A stretch of 64,000 nt of DNA from Lottia gigantea (GCF_000327385.1 NW_008710370.1:1153922-1217921); one strand, 5' to 3'. Shown: positions 13,201 through 28,065, counted from the stretch's first letter. Program-made: numbers and translations. Notes: a model not told the origin generated them from the letters alone.

Positions 13201-16200
13201 GTGAGATCCTATATTACGACTTGAGATAGTTTGGTGCGACTTTATGGCGGTCAATGTCCGTTTAAAATACCCCCAACTATTTGTAATCTTACGTAAAATG
13301 TAAAGTCAAATTAATTTATTACCTTATAAATAGATTCTGAACATAAAACAATGTGACTTTACTATATTAAAGTATTTTAAATCAACAAAAGATAAACGAC
13401 AAACGTATTTTAAAGTATAATAGTACCTAAAGAAATAGGAATTGTCGCTCATATTATGCTTCTAGAGATAACATGCATGTTTTGGGAAGGCGAGGGACTC
13501 TCATAAACGGTCAAAAGCGTACATTAACACAACACCAGAAAATTTGGAAAATTATTTTAGTTGTTGCAAATAAATTCCACATGAAATAACCCATTTTCAA
13601 ACATTGGTTGAAAAATAAGGGGCAATAGCATTTTCACTATTCGAGGTCAAAGGGGAATGTCGTACATTTCATCGTATTTGGATACCAAGTTTCATGAACT
13701 TCCAGATTCACAGAATTGGGACAAAGACGATAACGTTGCATCTAATTGGGATTAAACGTCCAGAAAATCGCCTTTCGTCATCACAATATACAATGAAGGG
13801 GTATAATTATAATTAACGAAAGGTTTAATTTTGGCACCTTTCCAGACTTATTAATTCTTACCCATTTTTTGTAGATACCGTGATTGAAAGTGTTGATCAA
13901 CTGAACTCCTAGCTCTCGATACAACATTAATTTCAATAGAAAATTGTAAATAGATTAAACAGGCTCTAAATAATGGACCTTATTCATAGCATTCTATCTG
14001 ACAAATATAACAATTTCCCGAGAATAATTGGTAGTTTGATGACAAGTTAGTAGCCAATAGATAGAACAAATAACGTCCAAAACGAAATAAAAACAAAGTT
14101 TCATTTAAGTCCAATTTTCCTGATTGTAAAGTCAGTGTCATAAACCACGGAATTAAAAACAACCGGATAAAAGTGAGCGCCCTGACCCTTAAATTGCCGT
14201 TTAATTACAGTCTTTGTGTCGTTCGAATCGTTTTCAAAATAAGCCTTCCAAAATATTGTCACCCAAGGCGTTTGTGAATGATGGATGCGTTGGTGATAGC
14301 ATGACAATAAACTGAGTCGCTGATATCTCAATAAAGGCATTTGGTAATAATTCCTTTCCTTTTGAGAAATGAGGCGTAAATTATTAGCTTAATATTATCA
14401 GATAATTTGCTTCTTACTACAAAACATTTCCAGACAATATCCTCAAATCTTGCACAGACGATATCATGTGTGTCACGCGCTCTCGTGCAGTTACGCAGAC
14501 GACTTGGCAGAAGGTAGTTTAAATCCTTCATTTCCATTTAAAAAGACATGGAGTAATTTTGAAAAGAAAATCTTTAAACTTTCCTTGACATGGAGACAAG
14601 TAAAAAATAATTTAAATTTCATTATGTGTCTTTTAATAAACTTTTGATACGAATTAACACAAAGTTTTGTCAAAGATGTTGATGGCCATTATGAAGTAAA
14701 TGATCAAAAAATCCACCACGATTGTGCAACTTTATTTCAAAGACCACCCTTTTGAAAAGTGAGTGAAGCGACAGAATTTATAATGAGTTAAGCGACCTGT
14801 TTAGAAAATGTTGACAAATTGAAAAGGGGAACAATATGGCACCCTCCAAGTATGATTTACCTTGAATAGCAACCATCTCAGCCAGAAGAAGGCAGCGATT
14901 AATCATTAGAAAACGATATTTTTTCGCATTCATGGTCCTGGGTCAAATTAGCTTTAGTTGCTAGGTCACGTCAGAAACAAAGATTTTTATTCAGCTTTTA
15001 CTACATTTCCAAAGCAAAATTGGGCATATGGGGTTATGTTCGTCTGTGCAGGCGGCACAATCTAGGCGCATGAATAATAGTGTAAAATAGAGTACGTGAC
15101 TTGGCATACCGGAAAGGATTTAGATGTAGTAGAGTCTATAATGAATCGTTGAATAGCCACCGTGCTGTGAATATAGTGCGAGACAAATTGTGATTTTGTG
15201 CTGTGTAAATGTCGTTTTGAAAAAGATATTCCATAAAAACATGGGTGATAGTTTACGCTCGAGCGATAATATGAGAAATTCTATAGAATTACCTGTTTAT
15301 TAACACACCTTCTAACAAATGATCAGTTTCAATCCACAAATATAAAGCAAATATTGTCAAATTTGAATAGAATTATTTAACTTTGGTATTTACTCGTGGT
15401 TTGATCCGCTTTTTCATTTTCTCTTCCCCTTTTCATTTCGCCAAACATCGGCCCTTGTATAACAGAATGACAGTGATTTAATGAACTATTTGTAAATATT
15501 AGTCAAAGAATAACAATTGCGACTTTCAAATGGCTTATGTTCACTTGGTAAATACACAAGTTCATATTAACTGTATTATAATTGTATCAAGCATATTTAT
15601 ATTTTATTTTCAAGTTTATTATATTTATATTAAGCGTGTTTGTATTTATATTTCAAATCAATACTCAAACATAATAAAATTGCTATCAAAATCAGTATTG
15701 TACAATAAACGAATAGAAAATGATTTGAAATCTTCAATAGTATTGTGTAGACTTGAGTGAATAGAAAAGTAAATATCTTTATTTTATCTCGGCCTGTGTT
15801 TCTATTTGCACTGTAGTAGTAAAATTGCTTTAGTGAATGAACGTAGAAATTCGCTGTTAGTTGAGATTAGGTGAAAAGGTAAATGATAGAGGCAAATAAC
15901 AAATAAAATAGAGTATATATACATATAAATTTATCGGCAAACAGCAATAAACATAAAGAATATTGGATGGTATACTGCTCTAATGTAAACCAATAAGAAC
16001 TTCTGGACGAATACAAGAACGTTTTTAGGTGTATCTTGAGGATTGAGACATGTAAAATATTTTTGATTCATTATCTTAAATGTTTTTATAATTTCAAATT
16101 TCCTAATATAACCAATACATAAGTAGGCATTAATATTGTTGCAAAGTACGGAAGGCTATTGCTTGTTAATTTGTAACCATCGTAAACTATATACAAAGGT

Positions 16201-17303
16201 TAAAATTTATTTTTAACGATATGTCGAAAGCCGAGTAAATCTTTAAAATTGTATCCCTAGACCATGTGATAACTACAGGAGTTCATAAGTTTATTTTATA
16301 GTTTTCAATCCAATCTGTTAAAATTATAAAAATGTCATGAGGTGCGACGATTGCATCATAACAATAAGATGAGAGGCTTTTTGACCTCATTTTGATCAGC
16401 AATTAATCTTCTTACAGGCACAATCAATATGATTTAAATATTTAAATTTTATAACTTTGGAAGATATATTTTTTATCCTTCAAGAACATAAAACTACATT
16501 AAAGTAACCGAGTTTCATTAAAAACCCACATAAATTTATTGAATATGGAAGAGATACTGAAAACCTAATAACTAAAACTGGACATATTTATGACCATATT
16601 TCCTACAATCTTGATTTTTAATGATGCCTCTTCGTCAATCCTTAAATATCACGTCTCCTGCTCTCGAAATTCTAGACGGCTTTCAAACGACAATTAAAGA
16701 ACGACATATGACAGCAAAATGATGTCACAACTATGACGCAGTGTTTACACATTCCCAGGTATAGCAATGAAATCAAACTAATTTCATCTGAGAAGAGTCA
16801 GCCAATGGCCATCTTATCATCTGACACAAGTCTTGATGAGGGAGGTCGAGCCCAACTTATAAAATCACTAACTTCAAGTACTGGGCGACATGATAACTCT
16901 AGCTAGTTAGCTTCAAATGTCAGTAATGTGAAATGAATTATAATGACTAAATCTCTCAGTATAAAATTTAGACAAAGAATTTTCTATCTATATTACTCAG
17001 ATGGTTTATGGGATGAGTTTTGTACCGGCCCTTCATTTCACATAAATTGGAACATTGTTCTTTCCCTATTTAATAGACTTTGGCACTTGTTACCTGAAAA
17101 GTATTTGAATATGGTTTGTCATTGTTTATATATATATAATATCAATTGAATATGACGCATATCAAGACACTTTGATATTATTCAGTCTACTTCCGGTTTA
17201 ATATCAGTGTATCCAGAGCTATGGAGGGATCATCAACATCTCCAGTATTTTCTTAATCAAACGACCCTTTTTCATTTTATAACAAAAATTAAGCGACCCT
17301 TAA
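7268..17303. other. Long intergenic stretch without a recognisable gene
   Basis: The largest open frame is 137 codons on the minus strand (8167-8580). It is compositionally simple and matches no family I know. A two-unit 72-bp tandem duplication lies at about 7943-8086, with each unit beginning AGAACMATATGG. The word GGAGTTATCTCCCTT lies near 9198-9212 and is frequent in mollusc non-coding DNA, as I recall. Less AT-rich patches at 8610-8760, 12540-13060, 13980-14560 and 16620-16900 could be conserved non-coding elements, but nothing in the sequence alone proves that. Confidence 0.5.
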
Positions 17304-17601
17304 AGGGAAAGGTTCGCAATCAGTTTGACCAATCGAACCTTAGTATCAGAAACGGTTTTTAAGCGAAGCTAATCAGTTAAAGTCTTCACAGCTCAACGTC
17401 CAAAATTAGAGCCCGTAACTCCATGTGTGTGTAGAATTATCGCGTTTGAAAGTTAAGATGACGAGTCGTCTTTTCTTGAGACTCATCCATATAGAGCACA
17501 GATATATTTTTATATAATTCTTAGTTTCATGTAATTTTGTATTTTTGAAAGAATTATGCGAATTATCCAAATCAACCGCCGAAAATGTCGAATCTGTCCC
17601 T
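17304..17601. mobile_element. TTAA-type MITE, family B copy 1
   Basis: The element is 298 bp, starting AGGGAAAGGTTCG and ending so that its reverse complement reads AGGGACAGATTCG. The left flank is TTAA and the right flank TCAA. The interior is collinear with the copy at 44640: shared blocks include GTTTGAAAGTTAA, TATATTTTTATATAATT and AATCAACCG. No coding capacity is seen, as expected of a non-autonomous element. The TTAA target suggests piggyBac-type mobilisation. TA, as in Tc1/mariner, is the alternative reading. Confidence 0.8.
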
Positions 17602-20339
17602 TCAATGGTAAAATATTGAACTCACACCTGTAAGGTTAATCAATTACACTATCTTAACGTGTATAACTATCAGGTATTTGTGAACTCTATAGATGATAAT
17701 TTGTAAATAAAGGTTTAATGACGTAATATATTAGATATATTAAAATAACCTTTATTGACTTAAAATATTACCCATAATACATTGAGCACACTCTCTTATC
17801 TGTAACCATAGCGACCAAATATCATATCAATGATGTTACACCGCCGATTGATAAAATATCTAACATCCTATGTAGGTCAAGTTTAATATTTTCTCTGATA
17901 AAAAGTATGGATCGGAGTTTTACATCCTACTGTTACGTTCCTTATCCAATGAATATGGCAATAATGGAATATCGACTGTCGTTCTCCACGAACCAAACTT
18001 GATTTTTCTGAGGGGCAAGTAATATATCCAAGGGGCAATTGTGTTTAGTTGCAGTCATGGAATTGGTCGGTTGTCAGAATTTTTTCAAATGGGCACTCCC
18101 TCTGCCTTTGCCCCCCCTGTAGCTTGGATAACCAACTGTCTAGGGAACAATGGTTGGGAATGGGGAGTTCTAGTTTTCGAGTACCTCAATGATACAACAC
18201 AGTCCATGGATTAACTCCAACAAAAAAGGCAAGACATGACTTTATATCCAGTGCAAATTTTCACTAACTCATTATCCAGAGGTTTCTTCCAGTGGTATTA
18301 CCAAAATAATTCAAATTCATCTTTCCTGGATAAACTATATGAATTGAAATGACTCCGTAGGGATATATATGGATATATATTGGGGACATTTTACTTGGAT
18401 AACATTTCAATATATACACTATACAGCACATATCAATACATGTAACTGAATTTCGCCAACCAGGTAATTCTCTAATGAGATTACTAAAACAACGGACAGA
18501 ATCGAAATCAACATATTTGAGCAAGATTTAAAATAAAAATAAAAATAACCAACAAATTGCTTCTTTTATAGAAATTTTATTCTAATTAAGCAATCAAATA
18601 AATGACAAAATTAAGTCGATGTCGACATGAGAACGACAATTATTAGACTATCAGTGACTGTCAGTAATATCACTGACTAACTACTGACAACAACTGTCAT
18701 TTTCATCTCAGTCCAAATTAGACAATTACCAGCTCCTATGATATTGACGATAACCAGATTTCTCAGTTCACTCAAAACCTTATAAACCCAAGGTATACCT
18801 TCACCATCGCAAATTTGGCCACAGAAAACTGTTACCACAGTAATAACACAAGCTCTATTATGGACATACTTTCGTATGAAATCGTCAGTGACTATCCCTA
18901 ACGCCTGGGGTCACATATTGGACGTTCCGTTTAAAATATTTTCTTAAATATCTTTGAAACGGAATTACTTGACCTACGTTTCCTGTGACATCGCTAGGCA
19001 GTTTAAGTGCAGTTTATTTAAACTGATTTCTGTGGGGCATGTTATAGTTATTGAATTATGTCCAAATAATAAATTACTGTACAAGATAACGCAATTTGTA
19101 CCTAATCGACCCTCTTCAAGAATACACTTATTATCACCATTATAGTAGTATTATTCAATAGATTTCAAATCGGTATGCAAATAGAAAATTGTCGCCTGAT
19201 TGTTGAAACATGATATCCATGGCCGTGATAAATTTAAGCGACCATTACAAAATTATTTTTTCCAAATTTCATGCAATGTAGCCATCAATTTCGTACAAGA
19301 ATTTTAGAACTTTGGTATACTTGAAGCATGACTTAACGTACTATATGTACTACTGTCACAAGAGAGTATTTTTTTTAATTCCTTTGATTGTTTTCTGCGA
19401 TTACACGTAGTGGTCGGATAACCAAAACAAATTAATTCACCTCTGCAAAGATTCTCAGATATCCCCACCATATTATACGCCTGCTGCACAACTTCCGGTC
19501 TGAAACTTTCAGAACAATACGATTTGAGCATTCGAAAGATAGATTATAAACTATTGAACAGATTATTTCTAACTATTAGAAACTATTGAAGTATATTAAA
19601 AGATGTATATAGACATTGATCTAAGTCTGGTATTGCAGAATTAGTAATTTGTATATTGTTGTCATATTACTATAACTATAATGTGCTTCTTTTTCTCCCG
19701 TCTCTTCATCCATTAACGTTTGTTTACACACTAAAATATAATTGATTTCGTATCTTTGTTACCAGTACGCAAATATTGAACGCCTCGTTAATTAAGCCCA
19801 AGGCAGAAGAACCAATGTTTTTTGTTGAATTTCATTCGTTTTCCAATAAATTCTTTTTATTACCAAAATGACCCACAAATACATCCTGTATTTTCTAATT
19901 ACGTTAGCAATGTTGGAATTGTTGAAATTTTATCGCTTTGCTATTATCTACTTGAAAATAAAGCTTTTTTTAAATTAAGGCAAATTACATATTATTGTTC
20001 TCGTGTGTTATATTTGATGTATTTTGTTATTGTCTGTATTAAATGCATTATTTGGTGAATATGGTTCTCCACAACTAAAACATATTATACAAGAAAATAT
20101 TTGCTCAGAATCTCGATCGTTTCCTGTATAGATGGAAATTGAATTCAGTAGGCTTTAGGCTAAATAACTCTGACATTTACAATCCTATATTGCATTACAA
20201 CCCAGTAATAATGACACACAATCAAAAAGTTCATAGCCACACTACGAAAGCAACATAAAAATGCATCTTTTTTAATTTTAAAATTCACTATTAACTTCAA
20301 TACATTCTTACCAGGATGATTAATCCATTCTTGATGAAC
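17602..20339. other. Intergenic sequence without a recognisable gene
   Basis: Only short random-looking open frames occur, up to 86 codons. A small simple repeat of GGATATATAT lies near 18361-18380. No RNA gene, transposon end or coding exon was recognised. Confidence 0.55.
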
Positions 20340-21110
20340 AACCAAAAAACAATAAACTAGAGCATTTGGTAAATATAATCAACCATAAAATAATAAACTA
20401 CAGTATTTGGTGAATATAATCAACCATAAAACAATAAACTATAGTATTTGGTGAATATAATCAACCATAAAACAATATACTAAAGTATTTGGTGAATATA
20501 ATCAACCATAAAACAATATACTAAAGTATTTGGTGAATATAATCAACCATGAAACAATAAACCACAGTATTTGGTGAATATAATCAACCATAAAACAATA
20601 TACTAAAGTATTTGGTGAATATAATCAACCATGAATAAACCACAGTATTTGATGAATATAATCAACCGCAATAAACATACGTATTTGGTGAATATAATCA
20701 ACCATATAACAAAAATTGGTGAATATAATCAACAACAATAAAGTCGTGATTTGATGAATATAATCAACCACAGCAAACTACACAATTTGGTGATTGTAAT
20801 CAATCATAAAAAAATAAACTTTGGTGAATATAATCAACCACAATAAACTGCAGTATTTGCTAAATATAATCAACCATAAAACAATAAACTACAGTATTTG
20901 GTGAATATAATAAACCACAATAAACTAAAGTTTTTGGTGAATATAATCAACCATAAAATAATGACCTATATAATTTGGTGAATATAATCAACCATAAAAC
21001 AATAAACTACAGTATTTGATGAATATAATCAACCACAATAAACTAAAGTATTTGGTGAATAAAATCAATCACAAAACAATGACCTATATAATTTGGTGAA
21101 TATAATGATT
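20340..21110. repeat. 41-bp minisatellite, about 19 units
   Basis: The unit contains TTTGGTGAATATAATCAACC followed by a variable A-rich spacer such as ATAAAACAATAAACTACAGT. The left half is the most regular. In the right half units are shortened by deletions in the A-rich spacer while the TGAATATAATCAACC core persists. No open frame runs through the array. Confidence 0.93.
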
Positions 21111-23629
21111 TACATTACATGTACAATGAACTACACAATATTGTGAATATATTCAGTGATAACGAACATCTCAAACAGTGATGTCAGCTGTCCACAGTCC
21201 ACAAAGTAAACAACTTTCTCAGTGGTGGGATCAAACTGTTTAAACTAAAAGACATAGTTGAGAAACCAAAATATTTGCATTAAGTCATTGTCATTTCCGG
21301 TAGAGCTTGACATGCCATCCTAAACCACTTTAACCATGTAGCAAGGATTAATAAAATATTCGATAACCTTATATTCAGAAGTAGGGCGCCCTCTGATGTG
21401 TTTTTGGCGGGGGGATAATAGAGTGTCTGTCAAAGCTTTAATTCATCCAGATAAGTAAGAATAACTTCCCTTATTATAGTAAAACTATTCAATTATCTTT
21501 CCATTTGATAATAAATTAGGCATAATAATAGTTATAGTTATAGGGGTTTTGTAACAAGCACAAAATATATGTGTTAGAGCTTCACAGTTCAATATCATTT
21601 CGAAAAGTAATTTTCAACTACTGTTCTGTTCTCAGCGAATTTTCAAGAAATGTGTAAATAAATTCAATTGAATTGTGTCCGGAAACTGTAGCAAATGATA
21701 CATTCCCATGCCATATTATAACAGGAATTGGAAAAAAATCTAGAAATAGATCTAATGATGTCCAGACAAGAGGAAACTACAGAATAAATGAAAAAATCTA
21801 TTTCGTTTCATTATTTCAAGTCTTTTATCATTATGTTTCCAAAAAGCTCTAAATGATTAGACGAATGGTGGAATATTGAAAAGCTTAACAGACATTTATT
21901 GATGTCCTTGCTAAAAGAAGTCGATGGCGTCATAACGTCACCAAATTGCAATACTAAAGATACGAAGATCCATAATTAAAACTGTGTCTGCTCAAATATT
22001 TACTCACGCTTTCGTATCAATCAGATTCCCGATAGCTGAACGCGTATCGCTAGAAAGCTTCAACGAGGCTTTTATCACGTTTGAGCATTAATTGTTAGAT
22101 TTATATCAAAAGAAGTATATAGATTGTCTACGCTTGGTAGCGGAGAAAAAAAACCATTTGCCTATATTCTTCGAATTATATTTCTTGCTTGACTAGCTAG
22201 TAAGAGAGGAGGGAAGGTCTTTTAATTCTCTAGCTTCTAGGAGTTGTGCTCGTCTTTCTCATAATCGATTCTAAATATTCCGACCATTGTGCGACTAGTA
22301 CTAAGGGAAGTGGTAATGTTTCAGGCGAATTAACTCCCTTACCCTGCTACTTGTTCAAACGAATCCCCTTGGTTTAGTAGGATCAAGTGAGAGCAAGCAA
22401 TAATATCGTTAAAAAGATTAGAGCTATTATCAACATGGACGACCGTGTAATAGGATGACGACACCAATCCCCTGGAGTCGAAATCTAAATTCCAATGATC
22501 GTTCAAACGGATTTGTGAAATGGAAGAAGAAAATCGCTAATGGATTCTCAGACGAAACGAACCGGCTAGAATGTATACCATGGCCACTCTTGAACAAACA
22601 AAACTTCGTCTGCGAGCAAACACGAACAGACCCAACATTTATCGCTATTAATGAACTCGGTAAAATTTGCATAATTTGAACGAATTTATATCAAATTATT
22701 TCAGAGGTCCTCACGACCAATTCTTTTAAAGGTTTTAATTTCTTTAAAGGTCTGGCATCTGAATAGAGGAGAACAATATGGGTTAAAAACTATGAGGTTT
22801 GCACTTAACAAGATTTAATTCGTTTGCTCGATTAATCTTAAGTATTGTGAACCAGTAGAGGACTAGTTTTAACTCAATTAAACGCGACCCGTTTCTCTGC
22901 GAATAACTTTCAAATTATCCTTTTACTCATTCTTCAGCCTCTTCAATTCAAGTCCTCGCCCTGTTGCCTATTGTCAGTGGCCTTTCAAAACTAATTTTAT
23001 CTTTCATAGTGTAGCCCTTGGCCCTAACTAGAGTGTATTAATTTGATAAGGGTATTTAGAACTCAATCCCTTAAGGAAAAAACTCGGGAGACAATACCAA
23101 GCTGATGAAAATTGTAAAGGAATATAACGGTACAATGGAAAAATGACTATACATTGCTTTTTTTCTAGTCAAAACTCTTGGAAACAAAACCCTTGAACAG
23201 CGTTCGGGCAACGTTTTTTACACGTGAATGTTAAATAGCTAATACGAAAAAAACGTCTGATGTGAAGATAGGAAACAATATACAAATCGATTTGAACAAA
23301 ACAATTCTATTTTGCTTTTTCCTATTTGTCATGCACGACAGAAGTTGATTGAAAATGCAATCTATTTTATGTTTTGATCGTTCTGTGAATCAGACAAAAA
23401 GAATAAAACGGCTTGTGCATGAAAAAGGTTGAAAATTCAAAAACAGCCATTAAATATGGATTAATGTGACATTTTGTTAAAATTTGAATCGTTCTTTGAT
23501 GCGTTTGATTCGGTGTAAGTGGGAGTTTTCAATGCAATTCATTATTTTACTTTTCTCATGATGTCGCATGAAATTTTTTACACTAGAATTTTGCATTATC
23601 ATTGATAATATTAAGTAATTAACATTCAA
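21111..23629. other. Intergenic sequence without a recognisable gene
   Basis: Overlapping frames on both strands at 22430-22680 (about 75-80 codons each) are open but match nothing I know. Less AT-rich patches occur at 21900-22060 and 22430-22680. No transposon ends or RNA genes were recognised. Confidence 0.5.
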
Positions 23630-24085
23630 TATAAATATCAATATTTTCAAATGAATATTGTTCAATTTTCAGATACAGGTAAATATTGTTCAATTTTCAG
23701 ATGAATATTATTCAATTTTCAGATGAATATTATTCAATTTTCAGATGAATATTGTTCAATTTTCAGATGAATATTGTTCATTTTTAACACGAATACGAGC
23801 AATATTGTTCAATTTTCAGATGAATATTATTCAATTTTCAGATGAATATTATTCAATTTTCAGATGAATATTGTTCAATTTTCAGATGAATATTGTTCAT
23901 TTTTAACACGAATACGAGCAATATTGTTCAATTTTTTAATGAATATTGTTTAATTTTTAAATGAATTTTGTCGCAATTCAAGATGAATATTGTTCAGTTT
24001 CAGACGAATATTGTTCAATTACAAGATGAATTTTGTTACAATTTCAGATGAATATTGTTTAATTTTCAGATCAATAATGTTCAAA
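23630..24085. repeat. 22-bp minisatellite with a 119-bp higher-order unit
   Basis: The basic unit is TTCAATTTTCAGATGAATAT plus two bases. A variant segment with TTTTTAACACGAATACGAGC appears twice, 119 bp apart (around 23781-23800 and 23900-23920). The block between repeats identically as far as I can read it, giving a higher-order unit. The right end decays into divergent copies. Confidence 0.92.
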
Positions 24086-27000
24086 TTTCAAGCAAAATAA
24101 GCTAATTTTTGCGATAAAATGAGAAATATATGAACTAAAATAAACACTCTCTTGTATGTAATCTAAATTTTGAACTATTATTTCACTTCACTTTTCCTAT
24201 TATAAAAATAATTATTTTGAAAATATTTAGATTTATGCAACATATTGAGTCATCTCGATTTCAAAGAGCTTGTTTTCACATTCATTTTATCATTCTATTT
24301 TACGAATGTTAAGATAAGGATCTTCTAATTTATATACTGTTCTCAAAATGATAACAACATAAAGTTACCTATAGAGCTGATGGTAGTAACATTCCGGTCA
24401 TGATGACGTAGCTTCCTGTACCTTCCTTCACCAAGGTGTAGCCATTTTCCATCACGTTTCATCTTTGGTCGCCATTTTGAAAAATCAAGACGTTTCCTTT
24501 ATACACAAGAGCGACATTGTTTCAGTTTTATGGTTAATCCTACAATTATTATGATGTATATTTCCATTTCTACATATGATATGTTACCAGTTCAAACTCG
24601 CTGTGATTTGTGTGCTAGAAAACTTAGATTCTCATCACTGATAATGTGGACAAACTATCTCGGCGCTTTGGCCAGTAAAATATGAGTCTTTTATTTGAAT
24701 TTCTCAGTGTTGACTTTAGAAACGGTAGGAAAATAAAGGAGGCGAACTGGGTATATTTACCCCAGCTATTCAACTATTGATTAGACAATAAACGCTGCAA
24801 GGACGTTTAATCTAAAACTAGTACTTGTTTAATACAAGGAACTTCTTGTCTTCGGACCAACACATTTTGAAATTGTTGGGTGAAGTTCGTGATCTAATAG
24901 GGGCGATTGTGGAAGAACGGGGGGATTGCTACGTGCTCAACAGCCGAGTAATTTGTCAGATGATAAGAGACATGGGAAATTCGACATTTAAACGTTCTTA
25001 TTCCTCTGATCATCACACGAAGTTATTATTGCACACGAAACGATTGTTTCCAGAAAGCCAAACGGTTCGATAATGGCCTTGTTCCTGGCTTTATTTCTCA
25101 TTTATCAATTCCTCTCTTCGTTAACGACAGACTTTAACTTTGTCTGATAAATTCCATGATATCATTGTTCACTCAAATGTTATAATAATAAGGCATTAAC
25201 ATTCTATTATTGAAAATATATCATTGTTTCGTTGTATACTTCCAAATAGGTATTCAATTATCAGTTTGAATTTAATTAGAATGAATTTGAGAGAAATTGA
25301 TTACTACCAATTCACGTTCTCAATTCTAACCTTACATGGTTGTTTTAATATTTCTGTAACATCTTCAAATTATTTAAAATTTCAAATATCTAAAATATTG
25401 ATAACTTCTATGAATTAATACCATCTGCATCGTAGGCCTACACATTTTATTACATCGAATTTAGAATTGCATGCATGTATATAGAATTATGACCAAACTG
25501 TTTTTATCCTAAAATATAAATCAAAATATAATCTTTTAAAGAATAAATAAATGCTTTAAAGTTTCAAATCTAGAATCTTATGTTTCAATGTGATTTATTA
25601 ATCTAGAATTGGAAATTTAAAATTTTTGTGATAATCTAGAATTAGAATTAGAATATAGAATTCAATAAAACGGAATAGCGCAGTTAAATATTAAATACAA
25701 TCTAGAATCGCGTATTTAAATATGAATAAAATATCAAGACCATTGTAAGTTTGATTTGATAATCTAAATTTGTATAAGTACCATAACTGTCCCCACTCCG
25801 CCTCGGTGAAATGACGTTCTGAATAACACCTACTCCCACTCCCATTATGAGAAAGAGTACCAGGAACAAACGTTATAATCGTAATAATGCCAGGTCATCC
25901 CGAATTGTGAAATATCTTAACAGATTTTACAATCGTGATGCAAAAATAAAAATGAATAAGATCGTTTTAAAAATTAAACAGAAATGGTACAATAGAGTAC
26001 AAGGGAAGCTATTAAGGTGTTTCCCATCCTTTTCAGATCTATTTTACTACCAAAACAAAAGAAAAAGAGAGAAAAACGCCTGTTTCAGAATAGAAAAATG
26101 ATAATTTATGTAAATAGAAATTGTCTTTAAGGATAGGCACAACACTTAAAAATATAACAAAGATATTCCAAAATATGTTGTCGAGACCCCATTAAATTTT
26201 TATAATGGATTTTTGTATTTAATTAGTGGCACTAATGAGCAAGATCCACCCAATCTTCAGCTCACACTCATCTTAAAACGAATTTTCTCTTATTTTATTC
26301 ATAAATGAGAATTGTGAAGGAAATGTAAGTTGAAAGACTGATGAAGACATATTCACTGAGTCAATATTTACTTTTCCCCATCTAGCAATCGAAATGTTGA
26401 ACTCATTTTTCTATATTAAGCCGCCATCTTTTGTTTGGTTTGCTTTTGACTGTATTTTCTATTTCTAACATTATTGGTATGGTTTTCCTATTTCTTTTTT
26501 CTTATGTATTTTCTTTGTTCTTAATGACTAACTTTGTTTTTTTCTCAATGTGCTCAGAAATATAATTAAGGTCATTAAGGAAAAACAAGAATTTAAAAAT
26601 AATTAATATATTTCTATGTAAATAAGTATAAAAGTGGGATTACTAGAATACCGGTTGGAGACGTCCTCATTGAATTCAGACTTGTCTGGAAATTTCCTTA
26701 TTAAGGGTGAAACATTCGTGTGAAAAAGTAACAGAATCCTTTTACAATGCAAACAACCGTTTTCATAATATACGGACATCCTGCTTCAATAATAGACAAA
26801 GCACTGTCGTTTTATTGTTATTTAATTGGGATATACAGGACATTGCTAACTTTGCTCATACCTACAGTCGAATTTTGGAGAGTTAATCTTCATTTTCAAA
26901 AAAAAGCTCTCATGGTGAGAATGTGACAGCAGCAAGAGATGAGCTCTTGTTAATTTCAGAGCAAATTTTTCTTTAGCATAGGCTAATGGGAAATCTCAAA

Positions 27001-27867
27001 GGCCGTGCTTGCGCTCCATTAAGGAAAATAGTTTCCGTTTAGCTTGAACATGATCAACAATAAATTGAAGTATCATAACATAATAAGATATGTTTAGATT
27101 TGGGACCACTGTAGAAAATAAGCCGTATAAAATTCAACCCTTAGACGTAGAAATCAATTGCCGGCTAATATCAATGATGACAATATTAGTTCATGGACAT
27201 AATATATTGTTATTACAAACTCAGTCAGAATAACTCCAATCTCACCTTCCAACTGCTGTTAGCATTTGGTCACGTGCAGATGTCACCAAACGGTCGCAGC
27301 AACTGTTCTGATTGTCGTAAAACTAGCCAGACAGCAGACGTGTAACTTGTTTCTTCCAATAATCACACGACTCCATATTTCCCCGGTCCAACTTCCGTTT
27401 CTAAGTATAAAATAAGGATCCATTATCTGTCAGTCGTCCATGTAAATATGGTTACCACACGTGCGACCTTTGCCACCAATTTTATGCTTTTGTGCTTCTT
27501 GTATTTTTGATACAGTTGGTTAATAAAGATATGACCTATTAAAATCACAGTCTTTAGCAGGATAAAATACACATTAATTAGATAATGTAACCCTTCGATT
27601 TTAATTGTTCTTTTGTTTAAAATAAAAAAAATAGAATCTGAACTATAAGCAATACAATACAAGATAGTATGTGCGAAATATGTATATTGAGTTCTTTGAA
27701 TGCAAATTTATAGAAGCAAACATATTTACAACGATTTTCACTAGCCATAAGCAAATGAAAGAAAACTTCACTACTTAAGCAAAAATTGGACGCATTTCCA
27801 TTTCAACCTTGGTGAAATTCAATCCTGGAAGAGGTCGAGATTTACTTAAGGATTTTTCAACCAGTTT
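24086..27867. other. Intergenic sequence without a recognisable gene
   Basis: An 82-codon plus-strand frame at 24825-25073 lies in less AT-rich DNA and reads like ordinary protein, but I recognise no family and see no splice context that decides it. Around 25565-25770 the word AATCTAGAAT recurs several times at irregular spacing, a decayed tandem repeat. The lysine/arginine-rich frame at 25847-26101 looks like translation of A-rich DNA. Confidence 0.45.
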
Positions 27868-28065
27868 TCCGTCTGTTGAGGATGCAGGTCGGAGGGCTGA
27901 CATGTAAGATCGTCAAATGTGCTACATGCCGTGAACATTAAAGAACCCTTGTCAATGGAAATTCAATGGGTATGCCCTTTCCTGGAAAAAATGTCCCCGT
28001 TTTGGTAAGCCCAGTTTCTGGTGCAGAATCGCAGGATGTAAAACATCACTTCATTTCATTTCCCT
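27868..28065 (+). mobile_element. SINE-like copy, diverged
   Basis: The copy contains GAACATTAAAGAACCC, TTTCCTGG, a GGTGCAGAATCGCAGGATG stretch and the tail TAAAACATCACTTCATTTCA. These occur in the same order as in the copy at 58770-58970, which has GTTAAAGA, GTCCTGG, GGTGCAGAAAAGTAGGACG and TAAAACTCCATTCATTTCA. A shared tail rich in CATTT fits the 3' end of a SINE or the LINE it borrows from. The 5' boundary is uncertain. Confidence 0.6.

Noticed and set aside
20340-21110. Regularly spaced repeats that could suggest a CRISPR-like array
   Set aside because: The whole unit is tandemly repeated with no unique spacers, and the genome is animal.
24825-25073. 82-codon plus-strand frame with protein-like composition
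   Set aside because: No family recognised and no supporting exon neighbours. It may be a conserved non-coding patch.
25847-26101. Lys/Arg/Asn-rich 84-codon frame
   Set aside because: Typical translation of A-rich DNA, with no conserved motif.
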